From: Kiritimatiellia bacterium
Lineage (GTDB): Bacteria > Verrucomicrobiota > Kiritimatiellia > PWTM01
Assembly (NCBI GenBank): GCA_026417735.1
Contig: JAOACR010000009.1
Span: forward strand, 487,255-551,254
DNA length: 64,000 nt
Direction of reading: 5' to 3'
Numbering within the stretch: the first letter of the stretch is position 1; every line of letters begins with the position of its first letter. Under the pieces are notes generated by a model, which ran no database searches, was not told where the DNA came from, and saw only the letters and a list, made by a program, of their open reading frames with translations. Both the position numbers and the translations under genes were made by a program. This document shows positions 16,423 to 27,100 of this stretch, one piece after another.

Positions 16423-18992
16423 AGCTCGCGCAGCCTCCGCCGCACCCGCAGCCGGACCGCCTCCGCCACGGTGTTCACCACGAACGTCATCAGGAACAGC
16501 ACCAGCGAGGCCAGAAAGAGTGTGCGGTAGTGGGTGCTGTTGCGTACCGCCTCCGGCAGCTCCACCGCGATGTTGGCGGACAGCGTCCGGAAACCGTTGA
16601 ACACGTTCCAGCTCATGATGGGCGTGTTCCCGGCGGCCATCAACACGATCATCGTCTCCCCCACCGCGCGGCCCAGTCCCACCATCACCGCCGAAAAGAT
16701 TCCGCCCGCCGCGGCTGGTGCGACGATCCGGACCGCGGTCTGCCACGGCGTCGCGCCCGCCGCAAGCGACGCGGAGCGCAGGTGCTCCGGCACCGAAATC
16801 AGCGCATCGTCCGCGATCGTGTAAATGATCGGAATAATCGCAAAGCCCATCACCACGCCGACGACTAGCGCGTTTCGCTGCACGTAGGTACCCACCAGTC
16901 CGCCGCGCGGATCTGCGCCCGCCAGTGTCAGCAGCGCCGCGGCACCCGCGGACAGTGCGGCCGCGATCACCAGCATGCCCAAAAACTTGAACAGCTCGAG
17001 TACGGCGACCGCGGTCTCCGAGCTGACGCGAAGCCGCGCCACCGCGCTGTCCCAACGCGGCCCGACCACAAACACCGAGCCCGCCAGTGCAAGCGGCAGC
17101 AGAATCACCGCCCAGCCCCCCCAGGGGCCTCCGATCTGCCCGTCGAGCCAACGCATGACGTCGCCTGCGAACAGCCACCGTTCACACGCTCTTCCGGCGG
17201 GACCGGCCACCGCAAAGCCGAGCATCGCCATGGTGGCCATCGCCAGCGGCCGAACACGCGCCCCGGCCAGCTGCACACCTCGCGGCAGCAGCGCCCACAA
17301 GTGGCCACCAGCGACGAGCGCCAGCGGTACCGTCCCGAACGAGGCGATCACCGCCGGAAGGTTCGCAGCCACCCAGGGCGCGATCACCAGCGCGGCCAGA
17401 AACCCGAGCACCACGCTGGGTAGCGCCGCCATCAGCTCGATCGTCGGCTTCACCACCGCCCGCCAGCGCGCCCGCATGAACTCGCTGCTGTACAGCGCGG
17501 CGAGCAGCGCAAGCGGTGCGGCCAGCACCATCGCGACCACCGTCGCTTTCACGGTCCCGAACACCAACGGCATCAGTCCAAACTTTGGCTCGAAGTCGTC
17601 CGTGCCGGAGGACGATTGCCATACGTGCGCGGGACGCGACGCTCCCTCGTACCACACACGACCAAACAATGCCCGGAGCGAGACCTCCGGATGCCCGGGA
17701 CGCATCGCCACCATGCAGGCGCGCCCCCCTCCCCCCGCGATCAGCGCGTCCTCTTTGGGACTGAACGCAATCGCCTCCAACGGCCCTCCCCCCGGCACCT
17801 GCAGATCGCCGAGTCGTTTGCCGCTGGTCGCATGCCAGATGGCGATCCGCCCATCCGCCGAGCCCGCCGCGAACATGCGCGACCGCGAGGACACCGCCAG
17901 CGTGGTCACCGCCGTCCGCCCGGCCATTTGGAAGTGGCGGGGGCTCACCATTCGCCGCGCGCCGGTCGCATCGCCCTCGACCGGCGCAGCGAACCACAAC
18001 GCGATCCGGCCGCCGGAATCGCCCACCAGTAGCGTCGAGCGGCCCAACAGAAAGCGAGCCGCCGTCACCCGCCGTTCCGGCTCCGGCAGCACGTCCAGCT
18101 CTTCCGCAAGATGCGCCCGTTCGGCGTCCCGCACGTCGTAACGTTGCAGCCAACCATCGGGCCACAGCATCAGCAGCGCATCGCCGAGACCGGACAGTCC
18201 CACAAACGTGGGCGCCCCACGCCCCGGCGGCGGCGTCCAGGCGATCGGCACCACCGCGCGCGTGAGCGACACGCGGCCGGTCAGCATGTTGCGCCGCTGA
18301 CGGAGACGAACGGCCTCCAGCGTGCCGTCCTCGTGCAGCGCGACCTGCACGAACCCGTCGGGTCCGGAGACGAAATCAATCTGCCGCACCGCCGAGGTGA
18401 CCGCCGGCGGTGCGAGCTCGGCAAGCTCCATGGCAAACCACCAGCGCACCGCGCGGTCCGTCTCGACGCGTCGCCATACCCCGGTGCCGTCCCACAGCTC
18501 CCCGCCAACGGCCAAACCCGCCAGCCCCTCCGGTGCGGCGCCGATCCCCTGCCATTCGGTCCGGCCGCTGATCCGAATCGTCGCGATCGCGCCGTCCCGC
18601 AGACCGGCCAGCGCGGTACCCTGGATCGGATCCCAACACACCGCGGTTACGGCGCGCCCCTCCAGCGGCATGAATCGAAGCGGTGTTGTGACGGGCTGCC
18701 GTACCGGCGCGACGGACCAAGCGGCATCGCCGCCCATCCCGACGGCCAGCATACGCGATTCGTCCATTGCGATCGCGACGGCCCCCGGCGGAAGGGTGCC
18801 AGGAGGTAGCGCTTCCCATGCGCCCCAGTCGGCCGGGCGCAGCAGCGGCAGTACCACCACGAGCAGAAACACGAACACTCCCAGCACCGAAACAACGGTG
18901 GCCAGGCCGCCGATCGTGATCACCCAGCGGGAGATCGCGTCGACGACCCGGACCCGCGCAGTGGTAGTCCGCGGTGTGCGCACGGCTCGCAT
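16419..18992 (-). CDS. pstC: Phosphate ABC transporter permease PstC with beta-propeller insert
   Basis: An 857-residue permease against roughly 300 for E. coli PstC. A first membrane helix (about residues 27-52) is followed by some 400 residues of WD40/propeller-like repeats, for example TTLAVSSRSRMFAAGSADGR followed by IAIWHATSGKRLGDL, and LEAIAFSPKEDALIAGGG. These should face the periplasm. The permease domain starts near residue 470 (FGLMPLVFGTVKATVVAMVL) and includes the ABC-docking loop near LRSASLAAGATPWQTAVRIV. It pairs with PstA and PstB to import phosphate delivered by PstS. The start at 18992 is the first ATG; a GTG three codons later is possible. It follows pstS after 74 bases. 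Confidence 0.95.
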   Translation of the reverse strand: MRAVRTPRTTTARVRVVDAISRWVITIGGLATVVSVLGVFVFLLVVVLPLLRPADWGAWEALPPGTLPPGAVAIAMDESRMLAVGMGGDAAWSVAPVRQPVTTPLRFMPLEGRAVTAVCWDPIQGTALAGLRDGAIATIRISGRTEWQGIGAAPEGLAGLAVGGELWDGTGVWRRVETDRAVRWWFAMELAELAPPAVTSAVRQIDFVSGPDGFVQVALHEDGTLEAVRLRQRRNMLTGRVSLTRAVVPIAWTPPPGRGAPTFVGLSGLGDALLMLWPDGWLQRYDVRDAERAHLAEELDVLPEPERRVTAARFLLGRSTLLVGDSGGRIALWFAAPVEGDATGARRMVSPRHFQMAGRTAVTTLAVSSRSRMFAAGSADGRIAIWHATSGKRLGDLQVPGGGPLEAIAFSPKEDALIAGGGGRACMVAMRPGHPEVSLRALFGRVWYEGASRPAHVWQSSSGTDDFEPKFGLMPLVFGTVKATVVAMVLAAPLALLAALYSSEFMRARWRAVVKPTIELMAALPSVVLGFLAALVIAPWVAANLPAVIASFGTVPLALVAGGHLWALLPRGVQLAGARVRPLAMATMAMLGFAVAGPAGRACERWLFAGDVMRWLDGQIGGPWGGWAVILLPLALAGSVFVVGPRWDSAVARLRVSSETAVAVLELFKFLGMLVIAAALSAGAAALLTLAGADPRGGLVGTYVQRNALVVGVVMGFAIIPIIYTIADDALISVPEHLRSASLAAGATPWQTAVRIVAPAAAGGIFSAVMVGLGRAVGETMIVLMAAGNTPIMSWNVFNGFRTLSANIAVELPEAVRNSTHYRTLFLASLVLFLMTFVVNTVAEAVRLRVRRRLREL

Positions 18993-19066
18993 GCTACGCG
19001 TTCGCCGTCGAGGAGCCGAGCCGATCCCGCTCCGCTGCGCCGCAGCGAGCCGCTTCCCCGCCGGGC

Positions 19067-20053
19067 CTAGAATCCCGGTTCCAGGCCAACCGACTTCAGC
19101 GCCTGCCGGGCGATCTCAGCGGTCACGGGGAAGTAGCCGTCCTTGATCACCTGCTCCTGCCCATCACGGCTGAACACATAGCGAATGAATTCGCGCCGCA
19201 GTGGATCGAGCGGTTCGCCGGGTCTTGCGTTTACGTAGATGTAGAGCATCCTCGCCAGCGGATAGTCGCCGGTGTACGCGTGCGAGGGGTCGGCCGGCAC
19301 AAACGCCTCGCCGTCGCGCTCGCTCAAGGGGACTGCACGCACGTCGGCGGTCTTGTAGCCGATGCCGCTGTAGCCGATCCCCCCACGGTCACTGGCCACC
19401 CCCTGCACCACGGCAGAAGAACCGGGCTGCTCTTTCACAGAGTCCTTGTAGTCACCCTTCGCCAGCGCGTGCTCCTTGAAATAACCGTAGGTGCCCGACG
19501 CGGCGTTCCGCCCATACAGGCTGATCGGCAGCGTTGCCCATTCTCCGCCGAGGCCAAGCTGGCCCCAGTTGACGATGTCCGCCGGCGCCCCGCGTTTGCG
19601 CGTCTTGGAGAAGATCGCATCGACCTGGGTCAACGACAGACCCTGGATCGGGTTGTCGCGGTGCACGTAGACCGCCAGCATGTCTACCGCAACGGGCAGC
19701 GCGGTAGGCTTGTACCCAAATTTCGCCTCGAACTCGTCAATCTCGGCCTGTTTCATTTCCCGGCTCATTGGACCGAAGGTGGCCGTGCCGGCGATCAGCG
19801 CGGGAGGCGCAGTAGAAGACCCCTTGCCCTCAATTTCGATCTGAACGTTCGGATAATAGCGCTTGAACCCCTCCGCCCAGAGGGTCATGAGATTGTTCAG
19901 CGTGTCTGAACCCACGCTCTTGATGGAACCCGCAATGCCCTGTACCGGTCGATACGCCGGTAGCGCCTCATCCACCCGCACCTGCGCAGCCGCCAGCACC
20001 CCGGCGCCCGCCAGCCCTGCGAACACCGCCACGCGAACCAATGAGCTGTTCAT
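19067..20053 (-). CDS. pstS: Phosphate-binding periplasmic protein PstS
   Basis: A 328-residue substrate-binding protein with a signal peptide (VRVAVFAGLAGAGVLAAAQ). Phosphate-contact segments are recognisable: SVGSDTLNN, GKGSSTAPPALIAG, FGPMSREM and GRNAASGTYGYFKE. The start is taken as the ATG at 20053 because GGGGAGAG is placed correctly for it; an ATG two codons upstream is too close to that site. It is the first gene of pstSCAB, with a 207-base leader before the next terminator. Phosphate-starvation control is expected from the family, but I could not find a convincing Pho box. Confidence 0.97.
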   Translation of the reverse strand: MNSSLVRVAVFAGLAGAGVLAAAQVRVDEALPAYRPVQGIAGSIKSVGSDTLNNLMTLWAEGFKRYYPNVQIEIEGKGSSTAPPALIAGTATFGPMSREMKQAEIDEFEAKFGYKPTALPVAVDMLAVYVHRDNPIQGLSLTQVDAIFSKTRKRGAPADIVNWGQLGLGGEWATLPISLYGRNAASGTYGYFKEHALAKGDYKDSVKEQPGSSAVVQGVASDRGGIGYSGIGYKTADVRAVPLSERDGEAFVPADPSHAYTGDYPLARMLYIYVNARPGEPLDPLRREFIRYVFSRDGQEQVIKDGYFPVTAEIARQALKSVGLEPGF

Positions 20054-20204
20054 CCGCATCTCTCCCCGCCGCCGGCGGCTCATCCGCGACGAACGCAAAC
20101 CGGCCGGCGATATCAGTGTCGCGGGCGGTTGTCCCCCGATTGTTGCAAAATGGTTAGGTTTCCGTGAAAGAAAAATCTCCGCCTCATCCGACGGCAGTGG
20201 AAGC

Positions 20205-20239
20205 TACAAAAGCGAAACGGCGCTCGCACGAGCGCCGTT
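20205..20239 (-). terminator. Rho-independent terminator of the lipoprotein/M6 unit
   Basis: The arms at 20216-20226 and 20229-20239 are perfect 11-base complements (AACGGCGCTCG / CGAGCGCCGTT). Read leftward, the stem is followed by a T-rich stretch (TTTCGCTTTTG). It lies just after the stop at 20261 and ahead of pstS, separating the two units. Confidence 0.85.
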
Positions 20240-20260
20240 CGCGTTCGGGTCGGATCGGCC

Positions 20261-21118
20261 TTACTGCGCCACACCGACGATATCGCCGGTACGGCCGTTT
20301 GCCTCGATCCAGGTTCCCTGCAGTCGCCGGTTGTTGAGATAGATTTGCACCGCCCCGCCGCCACCACCGCCGCCCCCGCCGGCGGTACCCGCAACGGTAC
20401 CGGAGAGAGTGCCCACAATTTTTACTGCTACGCCCGCACGCGACCGCCCCTCCGCCTCGAATGAGGCCACCAGCGTGTCGCCAACCACCGGCTGCAGCGG
20501 CGTCACAGAGGCCTCATCGCTCGACACCCCGCCGGTGCTACGGATGCTGGAGATCCGGCCCGAATAGGTACCGCCGCTGCTGTCCACGATGGTGATCGCG
20601 TTGCCGGACTGTGTGATCGAGAAGGTGTACAACCCGCCACCCGAGCTGCCTGGGTCCGCATCGTCCAGATACTGATACGTCGCGAGGATCGGCGTGCCGG
20701 CCGGTGGCCAGGCGCCGAGCAGGTCAATGCTCCAAGCGCCGGTCTGATAGACGATCGAGCCAGTCTTGCCGCTGCCTGACAGCACTCCGGCACCATTGTC
20801 CGTGAGCACATACACCCCGGCCACGATCTGGAACGTGCCGGGCAGCACGCGCCGGCGGGAAAGCACCCCCGCGTAGGTGCTCTGCCCCGCCACCGCAGTC
20901 GCCACGCGTTCGCCAGAGACCGTGTTGGTGGTGGCGCTGCCGCCACTGCCGGGCTCGTTGACCAGGAACGCGCCGCTCACCGCCCGGTACACGCCGCTGA
21001 AGTTCACCCAGTTGTAACGGTTCGACACCGTCTGCGCGCCACTGCCGGCCTCCCAGTCACAACCCACCAGCACCGCGGTCGCTCCGGCCGTCGCGCAAAC
21101 CCACCACCGTAGTTTCAT
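20261..21118 (-). CDS. Secreted lipoprotein with poly-Gly tract
   Basis: A 285-residue protein. The signal peptide ends in a lipobox (TAVLVGC), so it is probably lipid-anchored. The mature part begins with NRYNWVNFSGVYR, a motif I have seen in verrucomicrobial lipoproteins. It then shows beta-rich repeats (TFQIVAGVYVLTDNGAGVLS, YTFSITQSGNAITIVDSSGG). Near the end is a run of nine glycines before VQIYLNNRRLQGTWIEANG. The ATG at 21118 has GAGGAG upstream, which fixes the start. It lies 61 bases after the M6 protease gene on the same strand and before a strong terminator, so it is likely the last gene of that unit. Function unknown. Confidence 0.8.
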   Translation of the reverse strand: MKLRWWVCATAGATAVLVGCDWEAGSGAQTVSNRYNWVNFSGVYRAVSGAFLVNEPGSGGSATTNTVSGERVATAVAGQSTYAGVLSRRRVLPGTFQIVAGVYVLTDNGAGVLSGSGKTGSIVYQTGAWSIDLLGAWPPAGTPILATYQYLDDADPGSSGGGLYTFSITQSGNAITIVDSSGGTYSGRISSIRSTGGVSSDEASVTPLQPVVGDTLVASFEAEGRSRAGVAVKIVGTLSGTVAGTAGGGGGGGGGAVQIYLNNRRLQGTWIEANGRTGDIVGVAQ

Positions 21119-21179
21119 CGCGTTCTCCTCACGGGACCCGCCGTCCACACCTGCCTTCCTCAAGCGCCACCGACCCCCG

Positions 21180-24100
21180 TCAGTTCCTCAGGCGCCAGCG
21201 CAGGCGATAATAGCGGACCTTCGCGCCGGTGTCATCGCCTGCGGCGGAAACCGTCGTCGGATCGGCCGGGTTCACCGTCGCCGCTTTCTGCGCCGGGCTG
21301 CCCGACAGCGGACTCCACGGCCCTGCGAGCGACGGCGCCGCCTCCATCCAGATCTCAATCGGCTCCGTCAACCGCGAAATGCCGCGCGCGAGCCGGGCGC
21401 GGGCTTCAAGCGAACCGCCTGTCCGGCGCAGCGAGGAGATCTCGATCAGCTGATCTGAGCCGGGAACCGAAGTGCGGTCGTTCGGGTTGGTACCCGCGGC
21501 AATCTCGAGGATGTCGGGGTATCCGTCCCGATCCGTGTCCGCCAGCAGCGGGCTCGCCCCCCGCGCCAGCTCAAGGCCGTCCGGCACGCCGTCGCCGTCG
21601 GAGTCACGCAGCAGCGGCGAACTGCCAATCGAAAGCTCCACTCCATCGGCGACACCATCGCTATCGGTGTCGACCAGGCGCGGATTGGTGCCGTGGAGCA
21701 TCACCTCGACACCGTCCGGAATGCCGTCGCCATCGGTGTCCGCCAGCAGCGGGTTGCTGTCCACCGCCGATTCCAGATATTCCTCGAGATCGTTCAGACC
21801 GTCGGCATCCGTGTCAGTCCAGCCGCGCAGCGCACCGCGCCCCATTGTCGCGAGGCTGCCGTTGAGATACCACTCCCACGCGTCCGGCAGCCAGTCGTTG
21901 TCGGTGTCACGATCGCGCAGCACCAGCACCCGGCCGCCGAGGCTCGGCGGCAGTGCGAGGTCCGCCGCACGATATGGGGTGGTGCTGAGCGCGATCCATC
22001 CGCGCGACTCCCACGCGTCCAGCCGACCGTTCGCGTTCTGGTCCATGTACGCGCGCACGTAGTAGGTGCCCGCGTTCAGACCACGCAGCCGGAACTCCAC
22101 ACGGCCGGCGACGCCCTCGTTGGTCACACTGACTTTCTGCACAACCGTGCGCGCCCACGGCAGACCGTGGAAGTCACGGGAGCCGAACGCCTCGACGATG
22201 ATCCGCGGGTTCAACACCTTGCCCTGATAGAACACCTCGCCAGCGATGTCGTACGGGCCGCCCGGGCCGGCGGCCAGGTTCACGTGCAGGGTGCGGGCCG
22301 CCGACCATGCGCCCGCGCCGTGAGCGTTCCAGCCCCGCACCTGCCAGGTATAGACACCATCCTCATAGATCGGCACCCGCACTCGCTGCACACCGTCATT
22401 GTCCGCGACCGGTGTCAAATCCAGCCGGCTGAACACCGGCGTGCCACCCGCACTGTAGACGACCAGCTCGTAGCGCACCGCGTTGGTGTCGGTGACAAAC
22501 GCGAGCCAATCCACCGCTGCGCGGCGCACCGTGCCATTCGCGGTCACCGGCGTCGGCGCCGCGGGCAGCTTGTTCGCGGTGCCGAATGTCACATTGAACG
22601 CGCCGGAGGTGATGGCGGGCACTTTGAACGGATCGTCCGTGGCGCGGTACACGAAGTACTGCCAGGTGGAGACCGAGCTCAGCCCGTTCGAGTAACCTGC
22701 CGCGATGAAATCCCCCTCGTGGAAGAATGTCCGCCCCCGGATGAACCGATCCAGAACCTGTGCGCCGTTCGCCGCCCGAACGATCACGCGGTAGTCGCTC
22801 GTTGTTCCCTGCGCGGGCCAGGAGAATCGGTGGAAGCCCTGGCGGCCCACAGACAGCCCGAACGTGAACTCATCAAACGCCCACGTTCCGCCCACCGGCA
22901 ATCCTTCCGCCAGCCCGAAGGGTTCGCCGGGATCCCACGTCTCATTGTTGTTGAAATCCCGGAACGCGTACGCCCAGTTCGGACCGCCCTTCATCCGGCC
23001 AGCCGAATAGCCCTGCGACTGCACTGTGAACGGGTTCGTGAGCGGCACGCTGCCAGCGGGGATCACCACCACCCCGTCCGGCACTCCCTCCATCGAATTC
23101 GTGGTGTACAGCGCCACCACAAACTGGCCGGCCGCGTTGGTTAGCGTGGCGGACTTCGCGGTGCTGCGAATCAACGGCACCGGCCACGAGAGGGCGGAAA
23201 CCGGGCTCGGCGCGTTCGAATAGGTGCCGTCCGTGAGAACGGACGCCAGGAACTCGTCCTCATTGATCCAGCCGTCTTGGTCTGAATCCAGATGAGAATC
23301 GCTGATCAGCGGGTCTAGCACACCCGAATACCGGTTTTCCCAGAGATCCGGCATGCCGTCCCCCTCGCTGTCGTCGCCGAGCACCTGGATGTGCAGGAAC
23401 CGGTTCGTGAAGAACGCCACATTGCCGATCAGCGACGCCGCATGCCGCCAGTGGTTGGTCCACTCGTTGCGGTACCGGAAGTCTTCCACCTGCCCGCGTC
23501 GAGGCGCGGTGTCGTCGGCGGTGCCCCACAGCGCATCCGCACCGCGGGTGGCGAACGTGAAGTCGTCGAACTTGTAGTAGCCGGCGAGCGTGCTCTCACT
23601 GCCGCTCAGCCCCGTCAGCGCCGGCGGCCGTGCACTGTTCCACACCGCCAGCTCGTCAATGAGGCCAATGAATCCCTGCCCGACGCGCTGGACGAGGTTC
23701 GCTGCGTTGGTGAGGCCCGACGCCGTGGAATTGAATACCGTCCCTGCCAGCGAGCCGTTCACCCACAGTCCCAGCAGGCGCGTGGTCTCATCGTACGAAG
23801 CGGCCACGTGGGTCCAGTTGGTGACAAACAGCGGATTGGGCGCCACTGGCTCCAACGGCACCGGCACCGCGCTGGTCACCGCGATGGTTCCCAGCCCCGT
23901 GTTCCATAGCACGTACGGCCGCGCGGTGGGCGTCAGCCCCAGCGTCAGCGATTGGGCGACGCCGTGCGACCATGTTCGCTGGTAGATCGTTCCGCCGACG
24001 CCCAACATCGAAGCCAGCGGACTGATCCATGCCCCCACGGTCAGGCTCCCCGTCTGCCACCGTCGTTCCGGATCTTCGCGCTGCAGCTCCAGGTACGAGC

Positions 24101-27100
24101 CCGCCGTGCCAAAGAAACGCAGTGCACGCTGGAACGAGGGACTAGTCGAGTCGCGTGGATCGAAGACGACCTGCGTGATCTCGTACAGGTCCGTCAGACT
24201 GTCATCGTCCGTGTCCACATTGCCAGGGTCGGTACGGTACACGACGACTTCATCACGGTTCGAAATTCCGTCGCCGTCGGTATCATCCGAACCATCCGGC
24301 ACGCCGTCACCATCGGTATCCATGATGGTCGGATTCGTGCCGCCCAGATACTCGCCGTAATCCGGCAATCCGTCGAGATCATAGTCGGAGGTCCCGTTCA
24401 CAGCTGTCAGGTTCTGGAAGTAGCGAAACTCCCAGGCATCGGGGATCCCGTCGCCATCAGTGTCGGCGCCACCACGCCCGGTGCCCCACGTGGTGCCGAG
24501 CGAGAAGTACTCGAAGGTGACGCGCGCCGGCAGCGTGCTGCCCGGTGGGGGCAGTTCGATGTTCGTAATTCGGATGCCCGTCGGCGTCTGGTCCCACCAG
24601 CGCGACGCCGGCTGCGTGTCCTCACTGAACACTCGCATGTTCCGGCTGCCCGGGAAGGGATCACCGCTGTCGCCAAGGTTCAGTCCGTCCTGCAGGTCGG
24701 TGCGGCCGTCAGCCTGCAGAATCTCCCAGGTGAAGTGGTTGTTCACCTTTTGCTGGATCGGCACCGCGTTTTCAAAATCGCTGTAGTCGAAGTGCTCGAT
24801 GTAAATGCCGCGACCACCGACGACCGGGTAGGCGGTGTTGTTGTCCGTGTACCACATCCACAACCCTTCCGCCGGCTTCGCGGGGTTGCCGAAGAAGTAA
24901 TACTGATCGCCGTACCGCTCCACCGGGAAGAAGTCCAGTGTGACCGGCCCGCCGTCCAGCGGCAGCAAACTCGCCAGGTTTTGCGGACTGATCCACGGCC
25001 CGCCGATGCCCGCCATCATCTTCAGGTCCGGAATCCCATGCACCATCGCGCCGCTCGACATCAGGTCATAGCTACCGATCGGCCAGTTCACAATAGGGTT
25101 TCCACCCGACCAAGTGTCGTAATCGTAGAGGTCCGGCCAACCCATCAGGTCATGTCCCTGCTCGTGCGACAACAGGCCCATGCCGAAGTCCTGCGCCGCC
25201 GGAGCCTGGTTTGGATCCCAGGTGGGATCGAACACACCGTCCGGCCGGATCTGCGGATTCTCGCCCGCTCCGTTCAGCGGCCGGACCTGGAAGAACATTG
25301 TGAGCACCGCGTTGGTGTCGCGGCTGATGAATGGAATCATCTGGCCGGAGGGGCCGCCGAGCGCAGCCCAACCTTCGTGGCCCGGCGAGACGGGGTAGAT
25401 GCCATACGCATAGAGGATGCCGAGCGAAGTGCGGCCCATCAGCTGCGCAAAGTCTTCGCTCTGGTCCCAGAGCTCGATCAAATGCTCCATGAAGCGGTAC
25501 CACGAGTGCACGCCTGGATCGGGTGTGTCGGCAAGATAGTTGGCCTCGCCCTGCAGCTCGCGGCCGCCGTCGAGATAGCCGTCGCAGTTCGTGTCGCGGA
25601 ACTGGCGGGGGTGAACGTCCACACCGGGAACGCCGTCCCGGCGATGAGTCAGAAACTCAATGGTCATCTGGTTGGCGCCGTCATAGCCGTTGCCGGCAAT
25701 GGTGAGGAACGCGTACGGTCCGGCACTCGGCGTGAAGCCATCTCCCGGCCCATAGAAATTGGCGGTTCCTTCGATGTCATGCCCCCAGATGGCCTCGTTC
25801 CAGGGGGAGGTCACCTCACCGAGTCGCCCGTCGCCCATCACCATCGCGACCGCGTTGGTCGCGGCGAACTCAAAGACGTCGGCCGAGCTGGTCACCCGCC
25901 AGTTGATCGTGTCGCCGACCGTGTAATCGCCGAACAGGTGGTAGATGGAGGAGGGCATGTCGCAGTACTCGGCGGGGCTGTCATAGCCCCAGGACGTCGC
26001 CGGGATCCAGAACGTGTTCGTATCCCGGCCGCTGTTCGGCGTATAGCGCTGAATCTGGTAAATGCCGCCCGGAAAGGCCGGTGCCGGCGTGACGCCCTGA
26101 CCAAAAACCTGCTCGTACCAGTCGTCCCAGGTCGCATAGCCGGACCGTGGATCCCATCCCCCGCCCGGTGCCGCTGAAGTCCATAGCAATCGCCCGCTCG
26201 CGTCCACCGTGCCGGGCGTTGGCGGCGCAGTGGCGGTCACCGGCGTCGCACGCGCATCCCACACCCACTTGCCGGACACTCCCTGGTCGGTCCAGTCGTC
26301 CGGTCCGTCATACCGCCCATTGAACGCCCGAGCGACCAGCGCGGTCCATGCGCCCGGATAGTTCCACGCCAAGTAGTTCGTGTAAAAGGTGTACGTGAAC
26401 GAGATTGGCCGGTTCCGAGTGTTGATGCTCCCGTTGGCCAGACGGTTCCCCCGCTCCTCCGAGCAGTTCGGCAGCAGCGCGGGCGGACACTGCACGAACG
26501 CATGCGCGCCGCGGGCGGGATCGTAAATGGAAAGGAAGTCTTCAAACCGCTCGCCGGGGACCGGATCCGTGGGCTGGCCGTCCTCCGAGTTGGTGATGCG
26601 GCGGATCGGATACGCCGGCCGCTGAGACACGACCGGAGAGCGCAAATCGCCATACAGCCGGATGCCCGACGCGGGCGTTGCGGTGGCCAGCTTGTAGGTA
26701 CCATAGAGCTCACGCGCCGCAAACAAGCGCGCGCGCACCGTCTGCGGAGTTGGATACGCATTCGCCGGCGGGGGGCCAGGCGACTTCACCACGTCGGCCC
26801 ACAGGAAGTAACCACGGCTTGCCGCCTGCGCGTTGGAGTAGCAGTACGCCTGATACTCGATGTAAAGGCCGGTATCCACGATCTGCAATGTGCCGGCCCC
26901 GTCGCTGGTGGCGTCCAGGTAGCCGTTGGGCGGAATGGTTGTGCCGTCGGGCAGCGAGCCCGGGATTGGATAGGGATTGATCGGATACGGCATCGGGATC
27001 GCCGTGTTGGTGACGATCACGTGGGTGAAGTCGCCCTCGTTGCTGCCCGGCGTGCCCGGGTCGGGCGACAGATCCAGTTCGTTGTGCCCCCCAATCGCGA

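Noticed and set aside
20054-20200. A possible Pho box upstream of pstS
   Set aside because: There is a TTTCACG-like stretch, but no second repeat at proper spacing. The match is too weak to report as a site.
20342-20375. The poly-glycine codon run as a recombination repeat
   Set aside because: It is a short run of glycine codons inside the lipoprotein gene with mixed third bases, not an exact tandem repeat.
23952-26177. A long rightward open frame opposite the M6 protease
   Set aside because: The protease on the other strand has a clear zinc motif and repeats. The antisense frame has no recognisable domain and biased composition.
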